Origin: Bacteroidota bacterium
Lineage (GTDB): Bacteria > Bacteroidota > Bacteroidia > Flavobacteriales > Flavobacteriaceae
DNA length: 8,348 nt
Direction: 5' to 3'
Assembly (NCBI GenBank): GCA_947468985.1
Contig: CANINJ010000074.1
Span: 1 to 8,348 of the forward strand
Part shown: in pieces, positions 1 to 6,022 of the stretch
How positions within the stretch are numbered: the stretch's first letter is position 1
How the letters are laid out: each line of letters opens with the position of its first letter
Made by a program: the position numbers and the translations under genes
The notes under the pieces: model-generated
What the model saw: the letters and a program-made list of their open reading frames with translations, nothing else
Databases searched by the model: none
Told to the model about the DNA's origin: nothing

Positions 1-95
1 TCTTCAAAATGAGGTTCCCACTTGAAATGCTTTGCTAATAAGCGCGTTAATGATGTTTTTCCAGCTCCGATATTCCCTGCTATAGCTATGTGCAT
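1..95 (-). CDS. Deoxynucleoside kinase, N-terminal fragment (runs off left edge)
   Basis: Only the first 31 codons, on the minus strand, lie in the window. The translation begins MHIAIAGNIGAGKTSLTRLL, with a Walker A P-loop (GNIGAGKT, residues 7-14) directly after a short hydrophobic strand. This N-terminus is typical of the bacterial deoxynucleoside kinase family (deoxyadenosine/deoxyguanosine kinase type), cytosolic enzymes that phosphorylate deoxynucleosides for nucleotide salvage; the family name comes from memory of this pattern. The ATG at 93-95 overlaps the TAA of the upstream gene (95-97) as TAATG, so the two genes are probably co-transcribed and translationally coupled. Other small P-loop kinases cannot be excluded from 31 residues, but the exact GNIGAGKTSLT form favours this family. 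Substrate specificity cannot be read from this fragment. Confidence 0.8.
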   Translation of the reverse strand, partial: MHIAIAGNIGAGKTSLTRLLAKHFKWEPHFE

Positions 96-886
96 TATGG
101 TACTATTATTTTATAATTCGTAATTTCTCGATTTGTAAAAATAGATAAAATTTGGTCTTTGTAAGTGAAAAATTCAAAGCTTTTATTAACATTTTGAACT
201 TCTTCGGTTGTATTTAATTTAAAGTCTTGAAAATACAAGTGTTCCCCTTTTGAAAAAAGTAGCAATTCGGAATTTAGAATTTGTATTTTATCAAAATCAG
301 CGACTTTTCTAATTAAGGAAATTTTTCCGTAAATATCACACGAAAACCAATTTAGGTTATCGTCGATCCATTGAAAAGTATTGAAATCAGATTCATAATA
401 TTTGAAGTTTCCTTGAAATGAAGTGGTTATAGGTTTAAAATCGCCATTTGAATAATTATATAAACCGAGTTTTTGTGATAAAGTGTCGAAAACCCAAAGC
501 TTATTTTGAGATGCAATTCCAATAGCAGCAGCAATTATGGAACTATTTTCATTAGAGAAATTGATTTTTTGAATCTCATTCAGTTGGTTATCTAATAAAA
601 TCACCGAATTAAAATCTTCATAAAAAAGTACAATTTTTAAGGGATTTTGCAAATCAATTTTGGTAATTTTCCCCAAAGAAAGGTTTTTGTATTGCCATAA
701 TTGTGACTTATTTTTCTTGAAAAAGACATTGTTTTCTATGTAATATAAATTGAATATAACATCAATTCCCACAAAAGTACTTCCAGAAATAGATTGACTT
801 GAAACCAACGAAGCGTTTTTCATTTGCCCTTGAGCGGAACAAATAAAAAAGAGTAAAAAACCAAATAGCTGAAGTTGTTTTTTCAT
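95..886 (-). CDS. Secreted protein of unknown function, possibly beta-propeller-like
   Basis: The 263-residue product starts with a clear type I signal peptide: MKKQ, a hydrophobic core at about residues 7-16 (FGFLLFFICS), and likely cleavage after AQG near residue 20. There is no proper lipobox around Cys16, so I read it as soluble and exported rather than a lipoprotein. The mature part is rich in short beta-strand-like segments with recurring aromatic and Asp/Asn turns (for example LWVFDTLSQKLGLYNYSNGDF and WIDDNLNWFSCDIYGKISLI). That pattern is compatible with a beta-propeller, but I cannot demonstrate blade repeats or any catalytic motif. I do not recognise a named family. It lies upstream of the deoxynucleoside kinase with a 1-base TAATG overlap; an exported protein coupled to a cytosolic kinase suggests shared transcription rather than shared biochemistry. 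The ATG at 884-886 is chosen because the signal peptide follows it directly. No convincing promoter was found upstream on the minus strand. Confidence 0.8.
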   Translation of the reverse strand: MKKQLQLFGFLLFFICSAQGQMKNASLVSSQSISGSTFVGIDVIFNLYYIENNVFFKKNKSQLWQYKNLSLGKITKIDLQNPLKIVLFYEDFNSVILLDNQLNEIQKINFSNENSSIIAAAIGIASQNKLWVFDTLSQKLGLYNYSNGDFKPITTSFQGNFKYYESDFNTFQWIDDNLNWFSCDIYGKISLIRKVADFDKIQILNSELLLFSKGEHLYFQDFKLNTTEEVQNVNKSFEFFTYKDQILSIFTNREITNYKIIVP

Positions 887-951
887 AAAAAGCTAAATTA
901 CGATTTAACTTTAAAGATGTGATATTTTCTGAATTATATTTTAACAAAATA

Positions 952-986
952 TTTGTAACAATAATTCTTCTAATTCGTCATATTTG
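952..986 (+). promoter_or_regulatory. Candidate Bacteroidota-type promoter for the GLPGLI/barrel operon
   Basis: A TTTG at 952-955 is followed after 23 bases by CATATTTG at 979-986, one mismatch from the Bacteroidota -7 consensus TAnnTTTG. The spacing is at the long end of what is accepted for this sigma factor. Transcription would begin near 993, leaving a 5' leader of about 60 bases before the ATG at 1057. The region is very AT-rich, so chance matches are likely. Confidence 0.3.
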
Positions 987-1056
987 CAATCGTATAATTA
1001 CTATTTTTATCAAAATTTAGTAAATAGTTTAACAAACAAGACAAACAAACCAACTT

Positions 1057-1971
1057 ATGTTAAGAAAAATAATTTTATTAGTAGCATTTAGCGCAGTTTC
1101 ATTTTTAAAAATGCAAGCGCAAGAATTTCAAGGAATGGCTGTTTATGAATCAAAAACAAGCACTTCTGATTTTAAAACGAGAATGGAAGGAAACAAGGAT
1201 ATGACTCCTGACATGCAGAAAATGATTGAAGAGCGTATGAAAAAAATGTTTGAAAAAACCTTTATTCTTAACTTCAATAAATCGGTTTCCATTTATAAAG
1301 AAGAGGAAAAATTAGATGCGCCAGGTCAAGGTGGTGGCGGAATGAGAATGATGAGCTCGATGATGGGCGGTGGCGGAACAAATTATAAAAATGTGAAGCT
1401 AAAAACATATTCTGTTGACAAAGAGTTTATGGGAAAAGAGTTTTTAATTAAAGATACCTTGCCAAATTATGCTTGGAAAATGGAAAGTGAAACCAAATTA
1501 ATTGGCGGATACAATTGTTTTAAAGCAACTGCGGTACGTCCTGTAAGTCAATCCGATTTTAGAAATTTTAGACCTAAAAAAGAGGAACCGAAAAAAGAAG
1601 ATGCAAAAGTAGAAACTGTTAAAACAGAAGGCGAAGCTAAGAAAACCAACTTTATGGACGATTTTGAATTACCAAAAGAAGTTACAATTACGGCTTGGTA
1701 TTCTCCTGAAATTCCAATCAATCAAGGGCCAGAAAACTATTGGGGATTGCCAGGTTTAATATTAGAAGTGAACGATGGAAAAACCATTATTTTGTGTTCT
1801 AAAATTGTATTGAATTCTAAAGAAAAAGTAGAAATTAAAGAGCCAACCAATGGAAAAGTAATCTCTCAAAAAGAATATGATGAAACCGTTGTTAATAAAA
1901 TGGAAGAATTCAGACAGATGAATCAAGGTAAAGGTGGAAATGGCGGAATGCAAATTAGAATGGGGCGTTAG
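1057..1971 (+). CDS. GLPGLI family exported protein, Gly/Met-rich paralogue
   Basis: This 304-residue protein belongs to the GLPGLI family (TIGR01200 type) of Bacteroidota, whose function is unknown. The name motif is present as YWGLPGLILEV, with GLPGLI at residues 230-235. A signal peptide covers residues 1-21, with likely cleavage between Ala21 and Gln22 (MQA|QEFQG), so the protein is probably periplasmic or surface-associated. Two cysteines, Cys154 (GGYNCFKA) and Cys247 (IILCSK), are shared with the downstream paralogue and could form a disulfide. Three segments are not shared: a Gly/Met-rich insert at about 89-107, a Lys/Glu-rich linker at about 173-196, and a Gly/Met-rich tail at about 288-304 ending IRMGR. 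Met clusters in exported proteins can bind Cu(I) or other soft metals, but that is speculation here. Only 77 bases separate it from the next GLPGLI gene, and the barrel gene follows; the three probably form an operon. The ATG at 1057 is followed at once by the signal peptide and preceded by an A-rich tract without a Shine-Dalgarno sequence. Confidence 0.9.
   Translation: MLRKIILLVAFSAVSFLKMQAQEFQGMAVYESKTSTSDFKTRMEGNKDMTPDMQKMIEERMKKMFEKTFILNFNKSVSIYKEEEKLDAPGQGGGGMRMMSSMMGGGGTNYKNVKLKTYSVDKEFMGKEFLIKDTLPNYAWKMESETKLIGGYNCFKATAVRPVSQSDFRNFRPKKEEPKKEDAKVETVKTEGEAKKTNFMDDFELPKEVTITAWYSPEIPINQGPENYWGLPGLILEVNDGKTIILCSKIVLNSKEKVEIKEPTNGKVISQKEYDETVVNKMEEFRQMNQGKGGNGGMQIRMGR
1333..1378 (+). repeat. 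In-frame 10-bp direct repeat coding for the Gly/Met-rich insert
   Basis: GGTGGCGGAA occurs at 1333-1342 and again at 1369-1378, exactly 36 bases (12 codons) apart and in the same frame. The two copies encode the Gly runs that flank the Met cluster (MRMMSSMM) of the first GLPGLI protein. The pairing could allow slippage or recombination that adds or removes 12 codons without breaking the frame. It may equally be a by-product of coding two poly-Gly stretches. Confidence 0.55.
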
Positions 1972-2048
1972 TAATTTATATTTGTCTGTTTCATAAGTCA
2001 AATATATCTTTCTTAATTGCGTTATTGATTTTAATAAAAATAATAAAA

Positions 2049-2876
2049 ATGAAAACTATTTTTAAGAAAAGTCTTTTCTTGTTACTTCTATTTATTAATG
2101 TTTCCCAAGCGCAAGAGTTTCAGGGCAGAGCAATTTATATATCAAAATCACTAAATAATGTGGTTTTCGATACAAAAGCCATGAGCGATGAAAAGGCGAA
2201 AGAATTGAATGAAAAGATTAATAAAATGTTTGAAAAAATATTCGTTTTAAATTTCAATAAAGCAGAATCTATATATCAGCAAGAACAAAAACTTAAAGAA
2301 ACGGGCTCTCGTGGAAGTACATTTGCATTTGAATTAGAAGGCGAACTCTATAAAAATAGCCAAACTAAAAAGTATCTTAAAGCCGAAGAATTTGCCAATA
2401 AAAACTACATAATTACTGATGTTTTAAAAAACTATAATTGGGATATAACACAAGAAAGTAAGAAAATTGGTGGTTATACTTGTTATAAAGCGATTTCAAT
2501 TACAAAAGTTACTAAAAAAGAACTTCAAGAATATGAAGTTGAAAAAGCAAAACAAAGTAAAAACAAAACAAGTTTTTTTAATTTGGAAAAACCAAAGGAT
2601 AAAAAGATTACTGTTTGGTACAATCCCGAAATTCCAGTTAGCCACGGTCCAAATCAATATTGGGGTTTACCAGGATTGATAATGGAGGTGAATGAAAACA
2701 ATCTAATTATTCTATGTTCAAAAGTAATACTTAATCCAAAAGACAAAAAAAGCATAAAAGCACCGAAAAACGGGAAGGTAATTTCTCAAAATGCTTATGA
2801 TTTGATGGAAGAAAAACAATACAATAAATTAAAAGACGAAAATGGAGTTATTCATATAGATGCAAACTCTAATTAA
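2049..2876 (+). CDS. GLPGLI family exported protein, second paralogue
   Basis: This 275-residue protein is a clear paralogue of the preceding gene. Both mature proteins begin QEFQG, both have a (K/N)KMFEK(T/I)F(I/V)LNFNK segment (about 58-71 here), a GGYxC motif (Cys145), the sequence NPEIPVSHGPNQYWGLPGL with GLPGLI at 206-211, ILCSK (Cys223) and NGKVISQ (241-247). The signal peptide spans residues 1-21 (SQA|QEF). It lacks the Gly/Met-rich insert and tail of its neighbour and has a shorter Lys/Glu-rich linker (about 154-185). I chose the ATG at 2049 because the signal peptide follows it directly; an upstream in-frame TTG at 2025 would add eight residues ahead of the signal peptide and is unlikely to be used. 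The gene sits 36 bases before the barrel protein gene and is probably in the same operon. The molecular function of the family is unknown; export to the periplasm or surface is the only role I can support. Confidence 0.9.
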   Translation: MKTIFKKSLFLLLLFINVSQAQEFQGRAIYISKSLNNVVFDTKAMSDEKAKELNEKINKMFEKIFVLNFNKAESIYQQEQKLKETGSRGSTFAFELEGELYKNSQTKKYLKAEEFANKNYIITDVLKNYNWDITQESKKIGGYTCYKAISITKVTKKELQEYEVEKAKQSKNKTSFFNLEKPKDKKITVWYNPEIPVSHGPNQYWGLPGLIMEVNENNLIILCSKVILNPKDKKSIKAPKNGKVISQNAYDLMEEKQYNKLKDENGVIHIDANSN

Positions 2877-2912
2877 TTTAAAAAATTAAATATCGTAAAC
2901 AAAAAAAATTCC

Positions 2913-5648
2913 ATGAAAAAATTCCTACTATTATTATTCGTTTCTTCAATTTCATTTTCTCAAAACATAAAATTTGAGGGATTTATTCAAGATGTAGGAA
3001 AATCACCTTTGGAAATGGCGAATGTAATGGCGGTAAACCAAGTTACAAAAGCAATGGATTCCTATGCGATTACGAATGATAAAGGAAAATATTTACTGAA
3101 TTTGAAACCCAATTCTAATTATATTATTAAGGTTAGTTATTTAGGAATGCAATCCAAAGAGATTTCTTTGGTAACACTTGCGTCAAATATTGTTCAGAAT
3201 ATTACATTAGAATCTGGCGGAATTGAGCTTGAAGGTGTGGAAATTGTTCACGAAATGCCAGTTTCAATAAAAGGCGACACCATAGTTTACAATGCCGATT
3301 CCTTTAAAACAGGAACAGAACGAAAATTGGAAGATGTCTTGAAAAAATTACCAGGCGTAGAAGTTAATGCTGATGGAGAAATTGAAGTTGAAGGCAAAAA
3401 AGTTTCAAAATTAATGGTTGAAGGCAAAGATTTTTTTGACGGAGATACCAAGTTAGGTGTCAAAAATATTCCTGCAGATGCCATTGATAAAATCCAAGTT
3501 CTTAGAAATTTTAACGATGTTTCTGCTTTAAAAGGTTTGGAAAATGGCGATGAAAACATTGCAATGAACATCAAACTCAAAAAAGGAAAAAAGAATTTCT
3601 GGTTTGGAGATATGAATGCGGGAATTGGTTTTGAGAATAAAAACACTAGATATGTAGCCAATCCAAAGCTGTTTTATTACAGTCCAAAATACAGTGTAAA
3701 CTTGATTGCCAATTATAATAATATTGGAGAATTGCCATTTACCGTTCAGGATTATTTCAAATTCACGGGTGGTTTTAGAGGAATGATGAAAAAAGGCGGG
3801 ACTAATTTCAATGTTTCTTCCAATGATTTAGGAATTTCTATGCTTAGAAATAACCGCGCAAAAGAAATTGAAACAGAATTTGGAGCAACCAATTTTTCAT
3901 ATAACATTACAAAAGAGTGGAGTTTAAGTGGATTTGCAATTATTTCCAAAACAATTACAGATTTAGAAACGGTTTCTCAAAATAATCGAATTGATGAGGT
4001 TAGAAATTCAAGTGGAGCGGTAATAAATACTTTAAATACCAATCAAAACACGCAAGAAGCGACACATCAAAAAAGTAATTTGGGTCTTTTTAAAATAAGT
4101 TCAAGCTACAAACCAAACACCAAATTGCAATTTGATTATGATGTTTTATTGAAAAATTCAAAGCAAGATGAAGACAATAACTTGCTTTCGGAATCAATCA
4201 CAACGGCTTCAAATGGAGCGCCACCGATGAATAACAATCAAAATATTACCACATTCAAAGAGCAAAATCCACTTTCGTTGTCACAAAATTTGAGTTTGTA
4301 TTATACAAAAAGCGACAAAAGCGTATTTGATATAGAAATTCAACATTTATATCAAGATGAAGATCCATTTTACAATGCAAATTTAGGTCAGAATCCATTT
4401 CCAATTTTAGGATTGCAAAATCAAAATAGATACAATGTCAACCAAAACCGTTTTGTAAAAACCAATAAATTAGATACAAAAATTGATTATTATTATATGC
4501 TAACGCCAAAAAGCAACATCAATTTTACTTTTGGAAACACCTATTCTCTTCAGAATTTCACTTCTCATATTTTCCAAATTTTAGATAATAGAACCAATAA
4601 CGAATTGAATGATGCCGATAAAAACAATGAAGTTAGTTATAATTTTAACGATGCTTTTTTAGGATTGCATTTCAAATTTATTACTGGTAAATTCACGTTT
4701 AATCCAGGGTTTACATTTCACAATTACAACACCTTTAACGACCAATTAAACACAAGAATTAACGATAATTTCTACCGTGTTTTGCCAGATGTTTATGCGT
4801 TGTATCAATTAAAAAAGGCGGAAACATTAACCTATAATTATTCGATTAATAATGATTTTACAGACATTACAAAATTAACTTCGGGTTACACTTTCACAAA
4901 CTACAACTCTTTATTTAAAGGAAATAGAAACTTAGAAAACGCTATGTCAGAAAGCCATTCGCTTCGTTATTTCAAATATAACATGTTTAATTTCGAGAAT
5001 ATTTTTGCCAATATCAATTATACCAAGCGTTTAAATGCTGTAAAAACAAGTGCTGATTTTACTGGAATAAACCAAGTTTCAACAGCAATAAATTCAAATT
5101 TTGCAGACGAATCTTTATCAGGAATTGCAAATTACGGCAGGTCATTCGCCAGAAATTATAAAGCGTCAATTAATTTAGGTTTGAACTGGTCAAAATTCAA
5201 TAATATTCAAAACAATATTTTTAGAACTACCGAATCGTTAACGCAAAATTATACCGCAAAATTAGCAACAAATTATAAAGAATTGCCCAACCTTGAAATC
5301 GGATATTCCATCACAACCAATGATTATAGCGGCACAAAATTCATAACCGAAATGCCCTCGGCAAAACTCGATTATTACTTTTTAGACAGTTTTTCATTTG
5401 TCGCAGAGTACGAATATTATCATTACTCAAACAACAACAAAACGGTAAATAACGAATATGATTTCCTGAGTACAAGTTTGATTTATCAAAAAACAAAAGA
5501 CAGCAAATTGGAATATAAAATAAGTGCCACCAATTTATTGAATACAAAAACCCTAAACGACGACAGTTTCACGCAGTTTTCCACAAGAACTTCACAATAT
5601 ACCGTCCAACCGAGATATATTATTTTGAGCCTAAAATATAATTTATAA
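2913..5648 (+). CDS. Outer-membrane beta-barrel protein, TonB-receptor-like, with carboxypeptidase-regulatory-like domain
   Basis: The 911-residue product has a signal peptide (residues 1-16, SFS|Q) and then a carboxypeptidase-regulatory-like beta-sandwich at about 19-100 (FEGFIQDVGKSPLEMANV, TNDKGKYLLNLKPNSNYIIKVSYLGMQ). Next is a plug-like region at about 110-222 containing GDTIVYNADSFK, LEDVLKKLPGVEV and ADAIDKIQVLRNFNDVSALKG, as in TonB-dependent receptors. From about 230 to the end come many alternating aromatic/polar strands, as expected for a large outer-membrane barrel; the last strand reads YIILSLKYNL. This order fits the Bacteroidota 'outer membrane beta-barrel family' proteins, which resemble SusC but are shorter and have no SusD partner. 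No SusD gene is adjacent and I see no clear TonB box, so energised import is unproven. A Gly/Met/Lys segment at about 287-299 (GFRGMMKKGGTNF) recalls the Gly/Met-rich insert of the first GLPGLI gene. Its position directly after two GLPGLI genes suggests a shared envelope role. The substrate is unknown. Confidence 0.87.
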   Translation: MKKFLLLLFVSSISFSQNIKFEGFIQDVGKSPLEMANVMAVNQVTKAMDSYAITNDKGKYLLNLKPNSNYIIKVSYLGMQSKEISLVTLASNIVQNITLESGGIELEGVEIVHEMPVSIKGDTIVYNADSFKTGTERKLEDVLKKLPGVEVNADGEIEVEGKKVSKLMVEGKDFFDGDTKLGVKNIPADAIDKIQVLRNFNDVSALKGLENGDENIAMNIKLKKGKKNFWFGDMNAGIGFENKNTRYVANPKLFYYSPKYSVNLIANYNNIGELPFTVQDYFKFTGGFRGMMKKGGTNFNVSSNDLGISMLRNNRAKEIETEFGATNFSYNITKEWSLSGFAIISKTITDLETVSQNNRIDEVRNSSGAVINTLNTNQNTQEATHQKSNLGLFKISSSYKPNTKLQFDYDVLLKNSKQDEDNNLLSESITTASNGAPPMNNNQNITTFKEQNPLSLSQNLSLYYTKSDKSVFDIEIQHLYQDEDPFYNANLGQNPFPILGLQNQNRYNVNQNRFVKTNKLDTKIDYYYMLTPKSNINFTFGNTYSLQNFTSHIFQILDNRTNNELNDADKNNEVSYNFNDAFLGLHFKFITGKFTFNPGFTFHNYNTFNDQLNTRINDNFYRVLPDVYALYQLKKAETLTYNYSINNDFTDITKLTSGYTFTNYNSLFKGNRNLENAMSESHSLRYFKYNMFNFENIFANINYTKRLNAVKTSADFTGINQVSTAINSNFADESLSGIANYGRSFARNYKASINLGLNWSKFNNIQNNIFRTTESLTQNYTAKLATNYKELPNLEIGYSITTNDYSGTKFITEMPSAKLDYYFLDSFSFVAEYEYYHYSNNNKTVNNEYDFLSTSLIYQKTKDSKLEYKISATNLLNTKTLNDDSFTQFSTRTSQYTVQPRYIILSLKYNL

Positions 5649-5680
5649 CACTATTGCACCTGAAATTTATCCTCATTTCC

Positions 5681-5711
5681 TTGCAAAACCAAAATTTTAT
5701 CCATTAATTTG
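5681..5711 (+). promoter_or_regulatory. Candidate Bacteroidota-type promoter for the riboswitch-metH transcript
   Basis: TTGC at 5681-5684 and TTAATTTG at 5704-5711 are separated by 19 bases. This matches the Bacteroidota primary sigma pattern (TTG at -33, TAnnTTTG at -7) with optimal spacing and one mismatch in the -7 box. Transcription would start around 5718, some 17 bases before the 5' strand of riboswitch stem P1. The position relative to the aptamer makes this more credible than an isolated match. Confidence 0.5.
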
Positions 5712-5734
5712 CACCGTTCTTAAACGTACTGACT

Positions 5735-5837
5735 GTTATCACGAAAGCCCGAGGGATTAGACCCGTTGAAAGCTTAGCAACCCTTTACCCGTAAAGAAGG
5801 TGCTACATTCTATTCCGATTTATCGGAAACAGATAAC
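5735..5837 (+). ncRNA. SAM-I (S-box) riboswitch aptamer
   Basis: The conserved S-box core can be read directly: GAGGGATTAGACCCG (5751-5765), TTGAA (5766-5770), TAGCAACCC (5775-5783) and AAGGTGCTA (5797-5805). The four-way junction can be drawn. P1 pairs GTTATC 5735-5740 with GATAAC 5832-5837. P2 pairs AAGC 5745-5748 with GCTT 5772-5775 and GGG 5753-5755 with CCC 5762-5764. P3 pairs CTTTA 5783-5787 with TAAAG 5792-5796. P4 pairs TTCCGA 5813-5818 with TCGGAA 5823-5828. The usual pseudoknot is seen as TAG 5758-5760 with CTA 5803-5805, a compensated variant of the common TGG/CCA. The family binds S-adenosylmethionine and typically switches methionine genes off. Here it lies 185 bases upstream of metH on the same strand, which fits that role. 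Confidence 0.95.
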
Positions 5838-5917
5838 CCCGAGATTTTCTCTCACTTTCCACATAACATTTTTTATTTTTTTGAAGCGAATTTTCAGGCT
5901 TTCTAATACATCGTATT

Positions 5918-5990
5918 CCCGTTTTCCGTTGCAATCTGCGCTAAAAAGCGCAGGATTTCCACTACAACCGGGGCTATAATTTTATTTTTT
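5918..5990 (+). terminator. Hairpin plus T-tract, candidate riboswitch expression platform
   Basis: AATCTGCGC (5933-5941) pairs with GCGCAGGATT (5948-5957) around the loop TAAAAA, with one bulged G. CCCG (5918-5921) can then pair with CGGG (5969-5972) across an 11-by-11-base internal loop. A T-rich tract (5979-5990, ATTTTATTTTTT) follows a few bases later, so the whole can be read as an imperfect intrinsic terminator. The outer stem is only 4 bp and the internal loop is large, so efficiency is doubtful. It may instead be a dispersed hairpin repeat of Flavobacteriia inserted in the leader; the arms flanking the stem feel familiar to me from such genomes, but I cannot confirm this here. Confidence 0.4.
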
Positions 5991-6022
5991 CGCCTCTCTA
6001 TTAATATCAGTCAAAAAAAGAA

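Larger units (their letters stand above)
5649..6022 (+). other. 374-base regulatory leader region upstream of the split metH
   Basis: No gene is supported here. In order, the region holds a candidate promoter (5681-5711), a SAM-I riboswitch aptamer (5735-5837), a T-rich tract with no clear hairpin before it (5869-5880), a strong hairpin inside a longer imperfect palindrome (5918-5973), a second T-rich tract (5979-5990), and an A-rich start context (AAAAAAAG) just before the metH ATG at 6023. No convincing terminator for the upstream barrel gene was found between 5649 and the promoter. Confidence 0.7.

Noticed and set aside
1762..2001. 79-residue minus-strand open frame over the end of the first GLPGLI gene
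   Set aside because: Mostly antisense to the conserved C-terminal half, rich in Phe/His as expected from reversed AAA/GAA codons, with no start context or domain.
2025..2048. Upstream in-frame TTG start that would lengthen the second GLPGLI protein by eight residues
   Set aside because: The added residues (MILIKIIK) sit ahead of a complete signal peptide starting at the ATG at 2049; the shorter start aligns with the paralogue, whose mature region starts at the same residue number.
2877..2912. AT-only inverted repeat (AATTTA...TAAATT type) after the second GLPGLI gene, as a terminator
   Set aside because: It has no GC pairs and no proper T-tract, and lies in a 36-base gap within a probable operon.
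3287..3661. 124-residue minus-strand open frame inside the barrel gene
   Set aside because: Antisense to the conserved plug-like region; its sequence looks like a by-product of Lys/Glu-rich coding on the other strand.
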